Shown here: positions 1 through 5,709 of the stretch, piece by piece
Layout of the letters: the number at the start of each line of letters is the position of its first letter
How positions within the stretch are numbered: position 1 is the first letter of the stretch
DNA from: an uncultured Bacilli bacterium
Lineage (GTDB): Bacteria > Bacillota_I > Bacilli_A > RF39 > UBA660
DNA: 10,000 nt
Assembly: GCA_949113215.1 (NCBI GenBank)
Contig: CARZYU010000021.1
Span: forward strand, 5,208 to 15,207
Direction of reading: 5' to 3'
Made by a program: the position numbers and the translations under genes
The notes under the pieces: generated by a model
What the model saw: the letters and a program-made list of their open reading frames with translations, nothing else
The model's database searches: none
What the model was told of the DNA's origin: nothing

Positions 1-270
1 GGGGGAGAAAAGATCGATATCATTCGTTACGATGAAGATCCAGCTGTTTTCATTGAGAATGCTCTAAGTCCTGCGAAAAATTTAAAAGTAGCGATTACTG
101 ATCCGAAAAAACAAGAAGCAATGGTCGTAGCAGATCAAGATAATTTCTCTTTAGCAATTGGAAAAAAAGGACAAAATGCCAAACTTGCTAGTCGTCTTAC
201 GCATTATAAAATTGATATTAAGAACTATGAACAAGCAAGTGAACTGGGAATTAATTTCAGGGAAGATTAG
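1..270 (+). CDS. nusA: Transcription termination/antitermination factor NusA, C-terminal end (5' truncated by window)
   Basis: The frame is open from base 1 to a TAG stop and encodes the last 89 residues of NusA, an RNA polymerase-associated factor that modulates pausing, termination and antitermination. The opening residues GGEKIDIIRYDED match the link between KH1 and KH2 (the usual RGEKIDIV stretch). The second KH domain follows with a GKKG loop inside the SLAIGKKGQNAKLASRL block, typical of NusA KH2. The protein ends soon after KH2, as in Bacillota NusA, with no long acidic C-terminal repeats. It is the first visible gene of the nusA-ylxR-infB cluster, and only 10 nt separate its stop from ylxR, so the two are probably cotranscribed. 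The start and N-terminal domains lie outside the window. Confidence 0.95.
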   Translation, partial: GGEKIDIIRYDEDPAVFIENALSPAKNLKVAITDPKKQEAMVVADQDNFSLAIGKKGQNAKLASRLTHYKIDIKNYEQASELGINFRED

Positions 271-280
271 GTGAAGTATC

Positions 281-556
281 ATGAAACCTAGAAAAATCCC
301 CATGCGAACTTGTGTAGTAACAAGAGAACAATATCCGAAAAATGAATTACTTCGCATTGTGAGACAAGATGGGCATGTTTTGGTGGATCCAACAGGCAAA
401 CAAAATGGCAAAGGTGCTTATCTTAAGAAAGATCTCGAAGTGGTTTCTTTGGCAAAGCAAAAGAAAACATTGGAGCGGGCTTTGGAATGTCCTATTGAAG
501 ATAGTGTGTACGAAGAAATCATCGCGATCATTCAAAAAGAAATAGAAAGAAAATAA
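281..556 (+). CDS. rnpM: YlxR/RnpM family RNA-binding protein (RNase P modulator)
   Basis: This 91-residue protein is the usual size for the YlxR (DUF448) family. It shows the family hallmarks: an N-terminal RTCVVTRE block at about residues 8-15, then ELLRIVR, and a GKQNGKGAYLKKD stretch corresponding to the usual GRGAYLC motif. The family is basic and binds RNA; in Bacillus subtilis the homologue is reported to bind the RNase P RNA and tune its activity. That function is family knowledge, not visible here. The ATG at 281 is preceded by AGGTGA at 269-274 with a 6-nt gap, which supports the start. It lies between nusA and infB, its canonical place. The ylxQ (L7Ae-like) gene that often follows is missing: only 54 nt separate this stop from the infB start. 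Confidence 0.9.
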   Translation: MKPRKIPMRTCVVTREQYPKNELLRIVRQDGHVLVDPTGKQNGKGAYLKKDLEVVSLAKQKKTLERALECPIEDSVYEEIIAIIQKEIERK

Positions 557-610
557 GAATAAAGGTGAGTTTTATCGAATCAATCAAATAAGAAAAGTGA
601 GGTGGGTAAC

Positions 611-1366
611 ATGATGAGTATTTTCGAATATTCGAAAGATGTTAACAAAACATTAGAGGAAGTGATGGCACTTTGTGATAAATTGCAAATTGCTTATACC
701 GATCAAGATAGTATGTTGTCCGATGATGACATTACGTTACTGGATAACGAAATTCGCTTGAGTGAAGAAGAGAAAGAGGAAACGGTTGATACCTTTGATG
801 AAGAACTTGAGGAAAAAGTAGAGAAGATTGTAACGGAATCCAACTTGGAAAACGATCGCCCTGTCAAAAAGAATAAAGCCAAAAAACAACCAAATACCCA
901 AGAGAAAAAGAAGGCATTTGAAGAAGAAAAAAAGGCGATGTATAAGCATCGTGAAAAGTTACAAAGTAATGAACAAACCGTCGATGAAAATGTCATTATT
1001 TATAAAGAAGGTATGAGTGTAGCGGATGTTGCAAGTCTTCTTTCGGTTCCAACAACAGAGATTCTTAAAAAATTGATGGCTCTTGGTGTGATGGCTTCTT
1101 TAAATCAATCCTTGAGTTTTGAAGTAGTGGAACTTTTAGTGGTCGATTACAACAAGGAATTAAAAAGGGAAGGAACTCAAGATATTGCAGATTTTGAGAA
1201 TTTTGAAATTACAGAGAAAGACGAAGATTTAACCGTAAGGCCTCCAGTTGTTACGATTATGGGTCATGTTGATCATGGAAAAACGTCCCTTTTGGATTAC
1301 ATTCGAAAGGCTCATGTGGTAAGTGGAGAAGCTGGAGGAATCAAGTGCATTATAATGACCGTCTGA
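611..1366 (+). pseudogene. infB: Translation initiation factor IF-2, 5' fragment (N-domain and P-loop; frameshifted)
   Basis: IF2 is the GTPase that places initiator tRNA on the ribosome. This 5' part has an IF2-N-like segment (IFEYSKDVNK), an acidic then lysine-rich linker at about residues 50-120, a second IF2-N module (VIIYKEGMSVADVASLL) and the start of the G domain with the G1 P-loop GHVDHGKT. It stays IF2-like through GEAGGI, after which the frame reads KCIIMTV and stops at TGA 1364-1366. The downstream frame resumes IF2 at VHYNDRLITFIDTPGH. Compared with Bacillus IF2, eight residues (TQHIGAYQ, the switch I region) are missing at the join, so about 22 nt are absent. I chose ATG 611 because GAGGTGG at 599-605 sits 5 nt upstream; GTG 602 and ATG 614 are alternatives. 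Repaired, the protein would be about 705 residues, close to the family norm. An essential gene being broken suggests an assembly error. Confidence 0.88.
1340..1347 (+). other. Frame-breaking deletion junction in infB (switch I region absent)
   Basis: The codon ATC at 1340-1342 is the last IF2 codon in the first frame, and GTG at 1345-1347 is the first in the next. The two bases between them (AA) fit as the end of a CAA glutamine codon. IF2 normally has T-Q-H-I-G-A-Y-Q between these points. Restoring them needs 22 nt, which equals 1 modulo 3 and exactly accounts for the frame change. The missing part would begin after ATC and end within TAT-CAA, so an ATCA direct repeat may have flanked it; this last point is inference. 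Confidence 0.85.
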
Positions 1367-2706
1367 TTACGTTTATCGATACACCAGGACACGAGGCTTT
1401 TACGGAAATGAGAGCCCGTGGAGCTAGCGTTACGGATATCGTCATCATCATTGTGGCAGCCGATGATGGTGTCATGCCCCAAACCAAGGAAGCAATTGAT
1501 CATGCCAAAGCAGCAGGGGTACCTATTTTAGTTGCGATCAATAAGATGGATAAACCTGATGCGAATCCTGATCGAGTTTTGACGGAATTAGTGGAAAATG
1601 GTTTGACTCCCGAGGAGTGGGGAGGAGACATCATTGTCAGTAAAATTTCGGCCGCTACAGGAATGGGTGTCGATGAACTTTTGGAAAACATTTTACTAGT
1701 TTCCGATATGCAGGAACTAAAAGCAAATCCAGCTCGTTATGCGACAGGAGCCGTTTTGGAAGCAAGAATGGATAAGCAGGTGGGAACCGTTGCTACATTA
1801 TTAATTCAAAATGGTACGCTTCGTCTGGGAGATCCCATCGTAGTAGGATGTGCTTATGGAAAAGTAAGAACGTTAAAGAACGATCAAGGACAAGATATTG
1901 TAGAGGCTCTTCCTAGTACACCAGTCGAAGTGACAGGATTATCTGAAACACCAAGTGCTGGTGATAAATTTATGGCATTTGAAACCGAAAAGCAAGCCAA
2001 ACAAATTGCCGAAGAACGAAGGATTCGCAACAAAGCCCAAGATACTAACAAATCAGGTATGACCTTAGAAGACTTGTTTGGACAAATCCACGAGGGATTA
2101 AAAGAGATCAATGTTGTCTTAAAATGCGATGTCAATGGAAGTGCGGAAGCTGTTAAGAACTCGTTGGAAAAAATCGACGTGGAAGGGGTTAAGATCAATG
2201 TCATTCGTAGCGGAGTAGGAACGATTAGTGAGAGTGATATCGTTTTAGCATCTGCTTCTCATGCGATCGTGATTGGTTTTAACGTACGTCCTAGTTCCAA
2301 GACGGTAGAAGCTGCCAAACAAGCAGGTGTCGATATTCGTCTTTATGATATCATTTACAAGGTCGTAGAAGACATGGAAGCTGCCATGAAGGGAATGTTG
2401 GAACCGATCTACGAAGAAAAAGTCTTGGGCGAAGCCGAAATTCGTCAATTGTTCCACTTTTCGAAAGTGGGAACCATCGCTGGTTGTCATGTTACCAGTG
2501 GAACGATTAAGAGCAATGGAAATGCTCGCATCGTACGTGATGGAGTCGTAGTCTATAATGGAAAACTAAAATCGTTACAACGTGAAAAAGATCAAGTTAA
2601 AGAAGTGAAAAAAGATATGGATTGTGGACTTACATTAGAAAATTTTCAAGATTACAAAGAAAAAGATATCGTCGAAGTTTATGAATTGATTGAGATCAAA
2701 CGATAA
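1345..2706 (+). pseudogene. infB: Translation initiation factor IF-2, 3' fragment (rest of G domain, domains II, III and C)
   Basis: This frame carries the rest of IF2 for about 453 residues to a TAA stop. It contains G3 (DTPGHEAFTEMRARGA), G4 (NKMD), the G5 region (SAATGMGVDEL), domain II (ATGAVLEARMDKQVGTVATLL), domain III and the C1/C2 modules that bind fMet-tRNA (GTIAGCHVTSGTI, MDCGLTLENF). It lacks the P-loop, which lies in the preceding frame, so on its own it cannot bind nucleotide normally. The two frames overlap by 22 nt. The first codon here is a GTG with GGAGG at 1334-1338 six nt upstream, so separate initiation is conceivable. The same bases, however, encode the conserved AGG of the 5' fragment, so the signal may be accidental. 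Apart from the join, the fragment looks intact and under normal constraint. Confidence 0.88.
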
Positions 2707-2729
2707 AAGCCTATGTGGCTTTTTGCTTT
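2705..2729 (+). terminator. Rho-independent terminator after infB
   Basis: A 7-bp stem, AAAAGCC at 2705-2711 pairing with GGCTTTT at 2717-2723, encloses the 5-nt loop TATGT and runs into TTTTTGCTTTT. The left arm starts inside the infB stop codon. The stem is modest (three G-C pairs) but well placed, and it separates the nusA-infB operon from the LRR gene. Confidence 0.65.
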
Positions 2730-2746
2730 TGATAATTTACAAACTT

Positions 2747-2775
2747 TTGACAAAGAATAAGGATGAGGTTAGAGA
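2747..2775 (+). promoter_or_regulatory. Possible promoter of the LRR gene
   Basis: A perfect -35 consensus TTGACA lies at 2747-2752, and 17 nt later stands TAGAGA (2770-2775), which matches only three of six -10 positions. The site follows the infB terminator and precedes the LRR start by 44 nt, so a promoter is expected here, but the -10 is poor. Confidence 0.35.
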
Positions 2776-2818
2776 AAACAAAAAAGAAAAGAGACATCAT
2801 AAAAATGAGGGATAGAAA

Positions 2819-4216
2819 ATGAAAAGGAAAGTAAAAATAGTAATCATGATCATAGGGATACTCCTATGTTTACCAAAAAAGGTGGAAGCAACACCTGCTA
2901 ATTCAGCATTTAAAGATGATAATTTTTATCAGTGTATTATAGAATCGCTCGGTATCGGTAATGGAGCAACGATTGATACCAATTTAACCGATGAACAATT
3001 GGCTAGTATCGAAAGTTTAAATTGTAATGATCGTGAAATTCAGGATGTATCTGGATTAGAAAAACTAACCAATGTAACAGGCATTTCTTTATCCAATAAT
3101 AATATTTCTAGTATTGATTTAACACATAATCCAAAACTAAAAGAAGTGAGGCTTCACGATAATCAATTAACTTCGATTGATGTAACTCATAATTTAGAAT
3201 TGGAAGGATTAGACCTGGAACGAAATCAAATAGAAGAAATAGATATTACTAAAAATATCAATTTAACGGGGATTAGTATTAGAGATAACAAAGTAAAACA
3301 AATTGATTTAAGCAAAAATACTAAATTAAAATCTTTGACTTTGGATGGAAATCGAAATTTACAATTTGATCTTAGTCATAATCTCGAATTACAAGATCTT
3401 GATGTAAGTAATATTTTTATGACAGAACTAGATATTAGTCATAATCCGAATTTAGAAACTTTTTCTTGCGTCAATTCTTTTGTTACAACGATTGATTTTA
3501 CTCACAATCCTAAATTACGATGGGTAGACATGAGGGGTGGGCTTTTAACAAAAATAGATCTTAGTCATAATCCTGAACTTGTTTATCTTCAAATAGGAAA
3601 TCAAGAACTCAAAGAACTAGACGTTAGTCATAATCCAAACTTATATTCCCTCGGAATCGATCGAAATAAATTTACTTATATCGATTTGAGCAAGAATCCT
3701 AATTTAAAATCTTTAACTATTAATCACAATCATTTTTTATCATTGGATATGAAATCACTTAATAATTTAGAAACTTTTCACTTTTTAGAGCAAACAAGAA
3801 CCTTAGAAGTCTATCACAAGGGAGGAAAGCTTGTCCTGCCTCTTAGATATTATGATGAAAATTTAGATCCTTCCAAGGTAGAGCTTATTTCTCAAAAGGG
3901 AATTAGTTACGATTCCAAAACAGGTTTGATTACATTTGATGCCTTCGTAGATCAAGTACAATATACTTATCACAGTAGTGAAAAATATTCTTTTCCAGTT
4001 GTTTTGACTTTGAAAGATAATGGAAAGGAATATTTAGAAGAGATGGAACCTCCAAAATTAGATGACACTAAGACAGATATCGTTGAGGTGCCAGATACGA
4101 AAATGAATCAGGATGTGATTCTTATATTGATTGCGATATTTATCTTATTGATTGGAACGGGTATTTTCTATATTCAATTAGGAAGACAAAAGGGTCGTTC
4201 TAAGAAGCAAGGATAA
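2819..4216 (+). CDS. Secreted, membrane-anchored leucine-rich repeat surface protein
   Basis: The product is 465 residues. Residues 1-24 form a signal peptide: a basic start, a hydrophobic core VIMIIGILLCL, and a likely cut after VEA. No lipobox is seen at the cysteine. Residues 30-84 resemble the cap preceding LRRs in internalin-like proteins (FKDDNFYQCI, then LTDEQLASIESLNC). Eleven repeats of exactly 21 residues fill 85-315, with consensus LxxLxLxxNxLxxIDLSHN followed by P, and a degenerate twelfth follows. Residues 325-405 look like a beta-rich post-LRR domain. A transmembrane helix at about 432-453 and a basic tail end the protein. Just before the helix, VEVPDTKMN resembles a sortase signal whose glycine is replaced by lysine. 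GAGGG at 2807-2811 precedes the ATG. Such proteins commonly bind ligands at the surface, but no ligand can be named. It is foreign to the surrounding housekeeping cluster. Confidence 0.88.
   Translation: MKRKVKIVIMIIGILLCLPKKVEATPANSAFKDDNFYQCIIESLGIGNGATIDTNLTDEQLASIESLNCNDREIQDVSGLEKLTNVTGISLSNNNISSIDLTHNPKLKEVRLHDNQLTSIDVTHNLELEGLDLERNQIEEIDITKNINLTGISIRDNKVKQIDLSKNTKLKSLTLDGNRNLQFDLSHNLELQDLDVSNIFMTELDISHNPNLETFSCVNSFVTTIDFTHNPKLRWVDMRGGLLTKIDLSHNPELVYLQIGNQELKELDVSHNPNLYSLGIDRNKFTYIDLSKNPNLKSLTINHNHFLSLDMKSLNNLETFHFLEQTRTLEVYHKGGKLVLPLRYYDENLDPSKVELISQKGISYDSKTGLITFDAFVDQVQYTYHSSEKYSFPVVLTLKDNGKEYLEEMEPPKLDDTKTDIVEVPDTKMNQDVILILIAIFILLIGTGIFYIQLGRQKGRSKKQG
3071..3763 (+). repeat. 63-bp tandem coding repeats (11 LRR units)
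   Basis: The 21-residue LRR period shows in the DNA as an eleven-fold 63-bp phase. The most conserved block is AGTCATAATCC or close variants encoding S/T-H-N-P, recurring near 3379, 3439, 3565 and 3628, with TCACAATCC near 3504 and AGCAAGAATCC near 3690. Copies have diverged outside the LRR framework positions, so this is an old duplication held by protein selection rather than a recent tandem expansion. Confidence 0.8.
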
Positions 4217-4222
4217 CGCCTT

Positions 4223-4250
4223 TTTTGAAAGTGTAAGAGTATGTTATAAT
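4223..4250 (+). promoter_or_regulatory. Extended -10 promoter of rbfA
   Basis: TGTTATAAT at 4242-4250 is a perfect extended -10 (TG-n-TATAAT). The best -35 is only partial (TTTTGA at 4223-4228, 16-nt spacer), as is usual for extended -10 promoters. Transcription should start near 4257, leaving a leader of about 11 nt before ATG 4268. It lies immediately after the LRR gene, so rbfA need not depend on read-through. Confidence 0.75.
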
Positions 4251-4267
4251 TGATTTGGGTGAAAAGG

Positions 4268-4615
4268 ATGGAAAACATTAAATTAAAGCGTTATAATAGT
4301 TTGTTTGAAAAAGAGATCAGTTCGATTTTACAGAATGAAGTCAAGGATGAAGAGATTCGTTTTGTGACGGTTACTGGTTGTGATATTACCAATGACTTAA
4401 GTTTCTGTAAAGTATATGTGACAGTACTTGAGAAAGAAAAAAAAGAGACCACGATGGAGGCTTTAAAAGGGGCTGCATCTTTCATCAGAGAACAATTGAG
4501 CAAGCGAATTGAAATTCGGCATACTCCAGAACTTCGCTTTCTCTACGATGATTCCATTGCCAATGGGGAACGAATTGAGTCGATCATTAAAGAAATGAAC
4601 GAAAAGGATATGTAA
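4268..4615 (+). CDS. rbfA: 30S ribosome-binding factor RbfA
   Basis: RbfA is a small KH-type protein that binds the 30S subunit and helps mature the 16S rRNA 5' end; loss usually gives cold sensitivity. The 115-residue product has the family length and pattern. An N-terminal helix (YNSLFEKEISSILQNEVKD) leads into the strand FVTVTGCDITNDLSFCKVYVTVL, then AASFIREQLSKRIEIRHTPELRFLYDDS and GERIESII at the C-terminus. I set the start at ATG 4268. A TTG at 4250 would extend the frame by six residues, but it lies on the last base of the -10 box and could not be on the transcript. The Shine-Dalgarno is weak (GGGTG at 4257-4261). The gene normally follows infB closely; here the LRR gene separates them. 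Confidence 0.93.
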   Translation: MENIKLKRYNSLFEKEISSILQNEVKDEEIRFVTVTGCDITNDLSFCKVYVTVLEKEKKETTMEALKGAASFIREQLSKRIEIRHTPELRFLYDDSIANGERIESIIKEMNEKDM

Positions 4616-4636
4616 TTTCCTTTTCATTTTTTCTTT
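4601..4636 (+). terminator. Rho-independent terminator overlapping the rbfA stop
   Basis: An 8-bp perfect stem, GAAAAGGA at 4601-4608 with TCCTTTTC at 4618-4625, closes a 9-nt loop that contains the rbfA TAA. It is followed by ATTTTTTCTTT. The left arm is coding sequence (the penultimate Glu-Lys-Asp codons). Confidence 0.7.
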
Positions 4637-4698
4637 GTAGATGGAAAAAATAAATCTGGAGGGGAACCGTTTTAGAAAGTAAGAAGAAAAGGAGAAGA

Positions 4699-4764
4699 AT
4701 GGGAAATTTATCTTTACTTCTCGCTTGCTTCCTTTCGAAAAGATTCTATAATAAAAGTAGGTGA
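4699..4764 (+). CDS. Possible 21-residue hydrophobic small ORF upstream of truB
   Basis: A short frame opens at ATG 4699 with an unusually good Shine-Dalgarno, AAAAGGAG at 4687-4694, four nt upstream. It encodes 21 residues, with a hydrophobic NLSLLLACFL core then a basic end (SKRF, NKSR). It stops at TGA 4762-4764, overlapping the truB ribosome-binding site. I do not recognise it. It could be a leader peptide coupled to truB or a chance frame. The truB -35 and -10 elements lie inside it, and I see no clear promoter upstream, which argues for chance. Confidence 0.2.
   Translation: MGNLSLLLACFLSKRFYNKSR
4725..4752 (+). promoter_or_regulatory. Promoter of truB
   Basis: A perfect -10 TATAAT lies at 4747-4752, with TTGCTT at 4725-4730 as a three-of-six -35 and a 16-nt spacer. 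The predicted start point near 4759 gives a leader of about 11 nt before ATG 4770, containing AGGTGA. The preceding rbfA terminator makes an independent promoter expected. Confidence 0.6.
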
Positions 4765-4769
4765 AGAAA

Positions 4770-5624
4770 ATGGATGGATTAATCGTTGTGAATAAAGAAG
4801 AAGGAATGAGTTCTTTCCAAATGGTGAGACAAGTAGGAAAACTATTTGGGACTAAGAAAGTAGGCCATTTAGGGACGTTAGATCCACTTGCGACAGGAGT
4901 ATTAGTTGTAGCGATAGGGAAAGGTACCAAGGTAATTGAATATTTGGACAAAAGTGAGAAAGAATATTTGGCAACGGTGAAAATGGGGATAGAAACCGAT
5001 ACCTTGGATATTACAGGTCATATTTTGAAAGAGAGTTCCTTTCTTCCTCCATCCAAAGATGGGCTGGGGCAAGTTCTTTCGAAGTTTGTGGGTACTTATC
5101 TTCAGGAAGTTCCTCTTTACTCGGCTGTACATGTAAAAGGAAAGAGACTTTATCAATATGCAAGAGACAACAAAGAAGTCCTTCTTCCGAAACGAGAAGT
5201 GAGCGTCAATGATCTAACATTGGTTGCTTATGAAGAAGGAACTTTTACGTTTCAATGTAGTGTCAGCAAAGGAACGTACATCAGAAGTTTGATTCGGGAT
5301 ATTGGTAGGGAATTAGATATTCCTTGTACGATGAAAGCGTTAAAGCGACTTCGTCAAGGAACGTTTTGTTTGGAGGATGCTTCTACTTTGGAAGAACTGA
5401 AACAGGGAAAGTATCGTCTTGTTTCGATTGCGGAAGCGTTAAGTGATATTCCAAGAGTTCAAGTAGAAGATTCTTTGGTTTTAAAAATCAAGAATGGTTG
5501 CAAATTACCGAAGTGTTTTGATGGAAAGAAGGCACTTTTATTGGATTCTGGGGGCAACAGTCTGGCAATCTATCAGGAAGACCCTAACAATCCTTCTTGG
5601 ATGAGGGTTTTCAAAATGCTTTAG
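4770..5624 (+). CDS. truB: tRNA pseudouridine(55) synthase TruB
   Basis: TruB converts uridine 55 in the T-loop of tRNAs to pseudouridine. The catalytic aspartate is visible as Asp38 within GHLGTLDPLATGVL, the family signature. Other conserved blocks are DGLIVVNKEEGMSSF at the N-terminus, KEYLATVKMGIETDTLDITG, the PLYSAVHVKGKRLYQYAR substrate-binding region and SKGTYIRSLIRDIGRELD. The last 60 or so residues (from KIKNGCKLP) fit a short PUA-like tail. The product is 284 residues, slightly below the roughly 300-315 of well-known homologues. ATG 4770 is chosen over GTG 4761 because AGGTGA (4759-4764) is correctly spaced for it and the family begins with this Met-x-Gly-x-(I/L). In many Bacillota ribF follows truB; here murG does. 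Confidence 0.95.
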   Translation: MDGLIVVNKEEGMSSFQMVRQVGKLFGTKKVGHLGTLDPLATGVLVVAIGKGTKVIEYLDKSEKEYLATVKMGIETDTLDITGHILKESSFLPPSKDGLGQVLSKFVGTYLQEVPLYSAVHVKGKRLYQYARDNKEVLLPKREVSVNDLTLVAYEEGTFTFQCSVSKGTYIRSLIRDIGRELDIPCTMKALKRLRQGTFCLEDASTLEELKQGKYRLVSIAEALSDIPRVQVEDSLVLKIKNGCKLPKCFDGKKALLLDSGGNSLAIYQEDPNNPSWMRVFKML

Positions 5625-5646
5625 AAGGAGATTTCCTTCTTTTTGT
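5623..5646 (+). terminator. Rho-independent terminator after truB
   Basis: A 7-bp perfect stem, AGAAGGA at 5623-5629 with TCCTTCT at 5634-5640, has the tetraloop GATT and is followed at once by a T run (5641-5644, then GTTTG). The left arm begins within the TAG stop codon of truB. Confidence 0.8.
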
Positions 5647-5661
5647 TTGTCACTTCGCCCA

Positions 5662-5689
5662 TTGTCATCTCATATAATTATGGTATAAT
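5662..5689 (+). promoter_or_regulatory. Strong promoter of murG-murB-divIB
   Basis: TTGTCA at 5662-5667 matches five of six -35 positions. After 16 nt comes TATAAT at 5684-5689, preceded by TGG to give a full extended -10. A second TATAAT at 5673-5678 has a TTGTCA 20 nt upstream, too far for good spacing. Predicted transcription starts near 5696, a leader of about 14 nt. Confidence 0.8.
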
Positions 5690-5709
5690 ATCATTAGGAT
5701 GTGAGAAGC

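Noticed and set aside
1340..1347. Programmed frameshift or translational bypass in infB
   Set aside because: Bypass or frameshifting tolerates extra or misphased bases. Here the codons for eight conserved residues are absent from the DNA, so no recoding event could restore them.
3071..3763. Regular 63-bp repeats considered as a CRISPR-like or non-coding array
   Set aside because: The period is in frame, the units encode a clear LRR consensus, and there are no identical repeats separated by unique spacers.
4250..4267. TTG start giving rbfA six extra residues
   Set aside because: The TTG begins on the last base of the -10 box, upstream of the predicted transcription start, and the RbfA family starts near ATG 4268.
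4463..4951. 162-residue minus-strand open frame
   Set aside because: It spans the opposite strand of the rbfA end, the intergenic promoter region and the truB start, all strongly supported on the plus strand. It has no recognisable domain, and its residues mirror the plus-strand codons.
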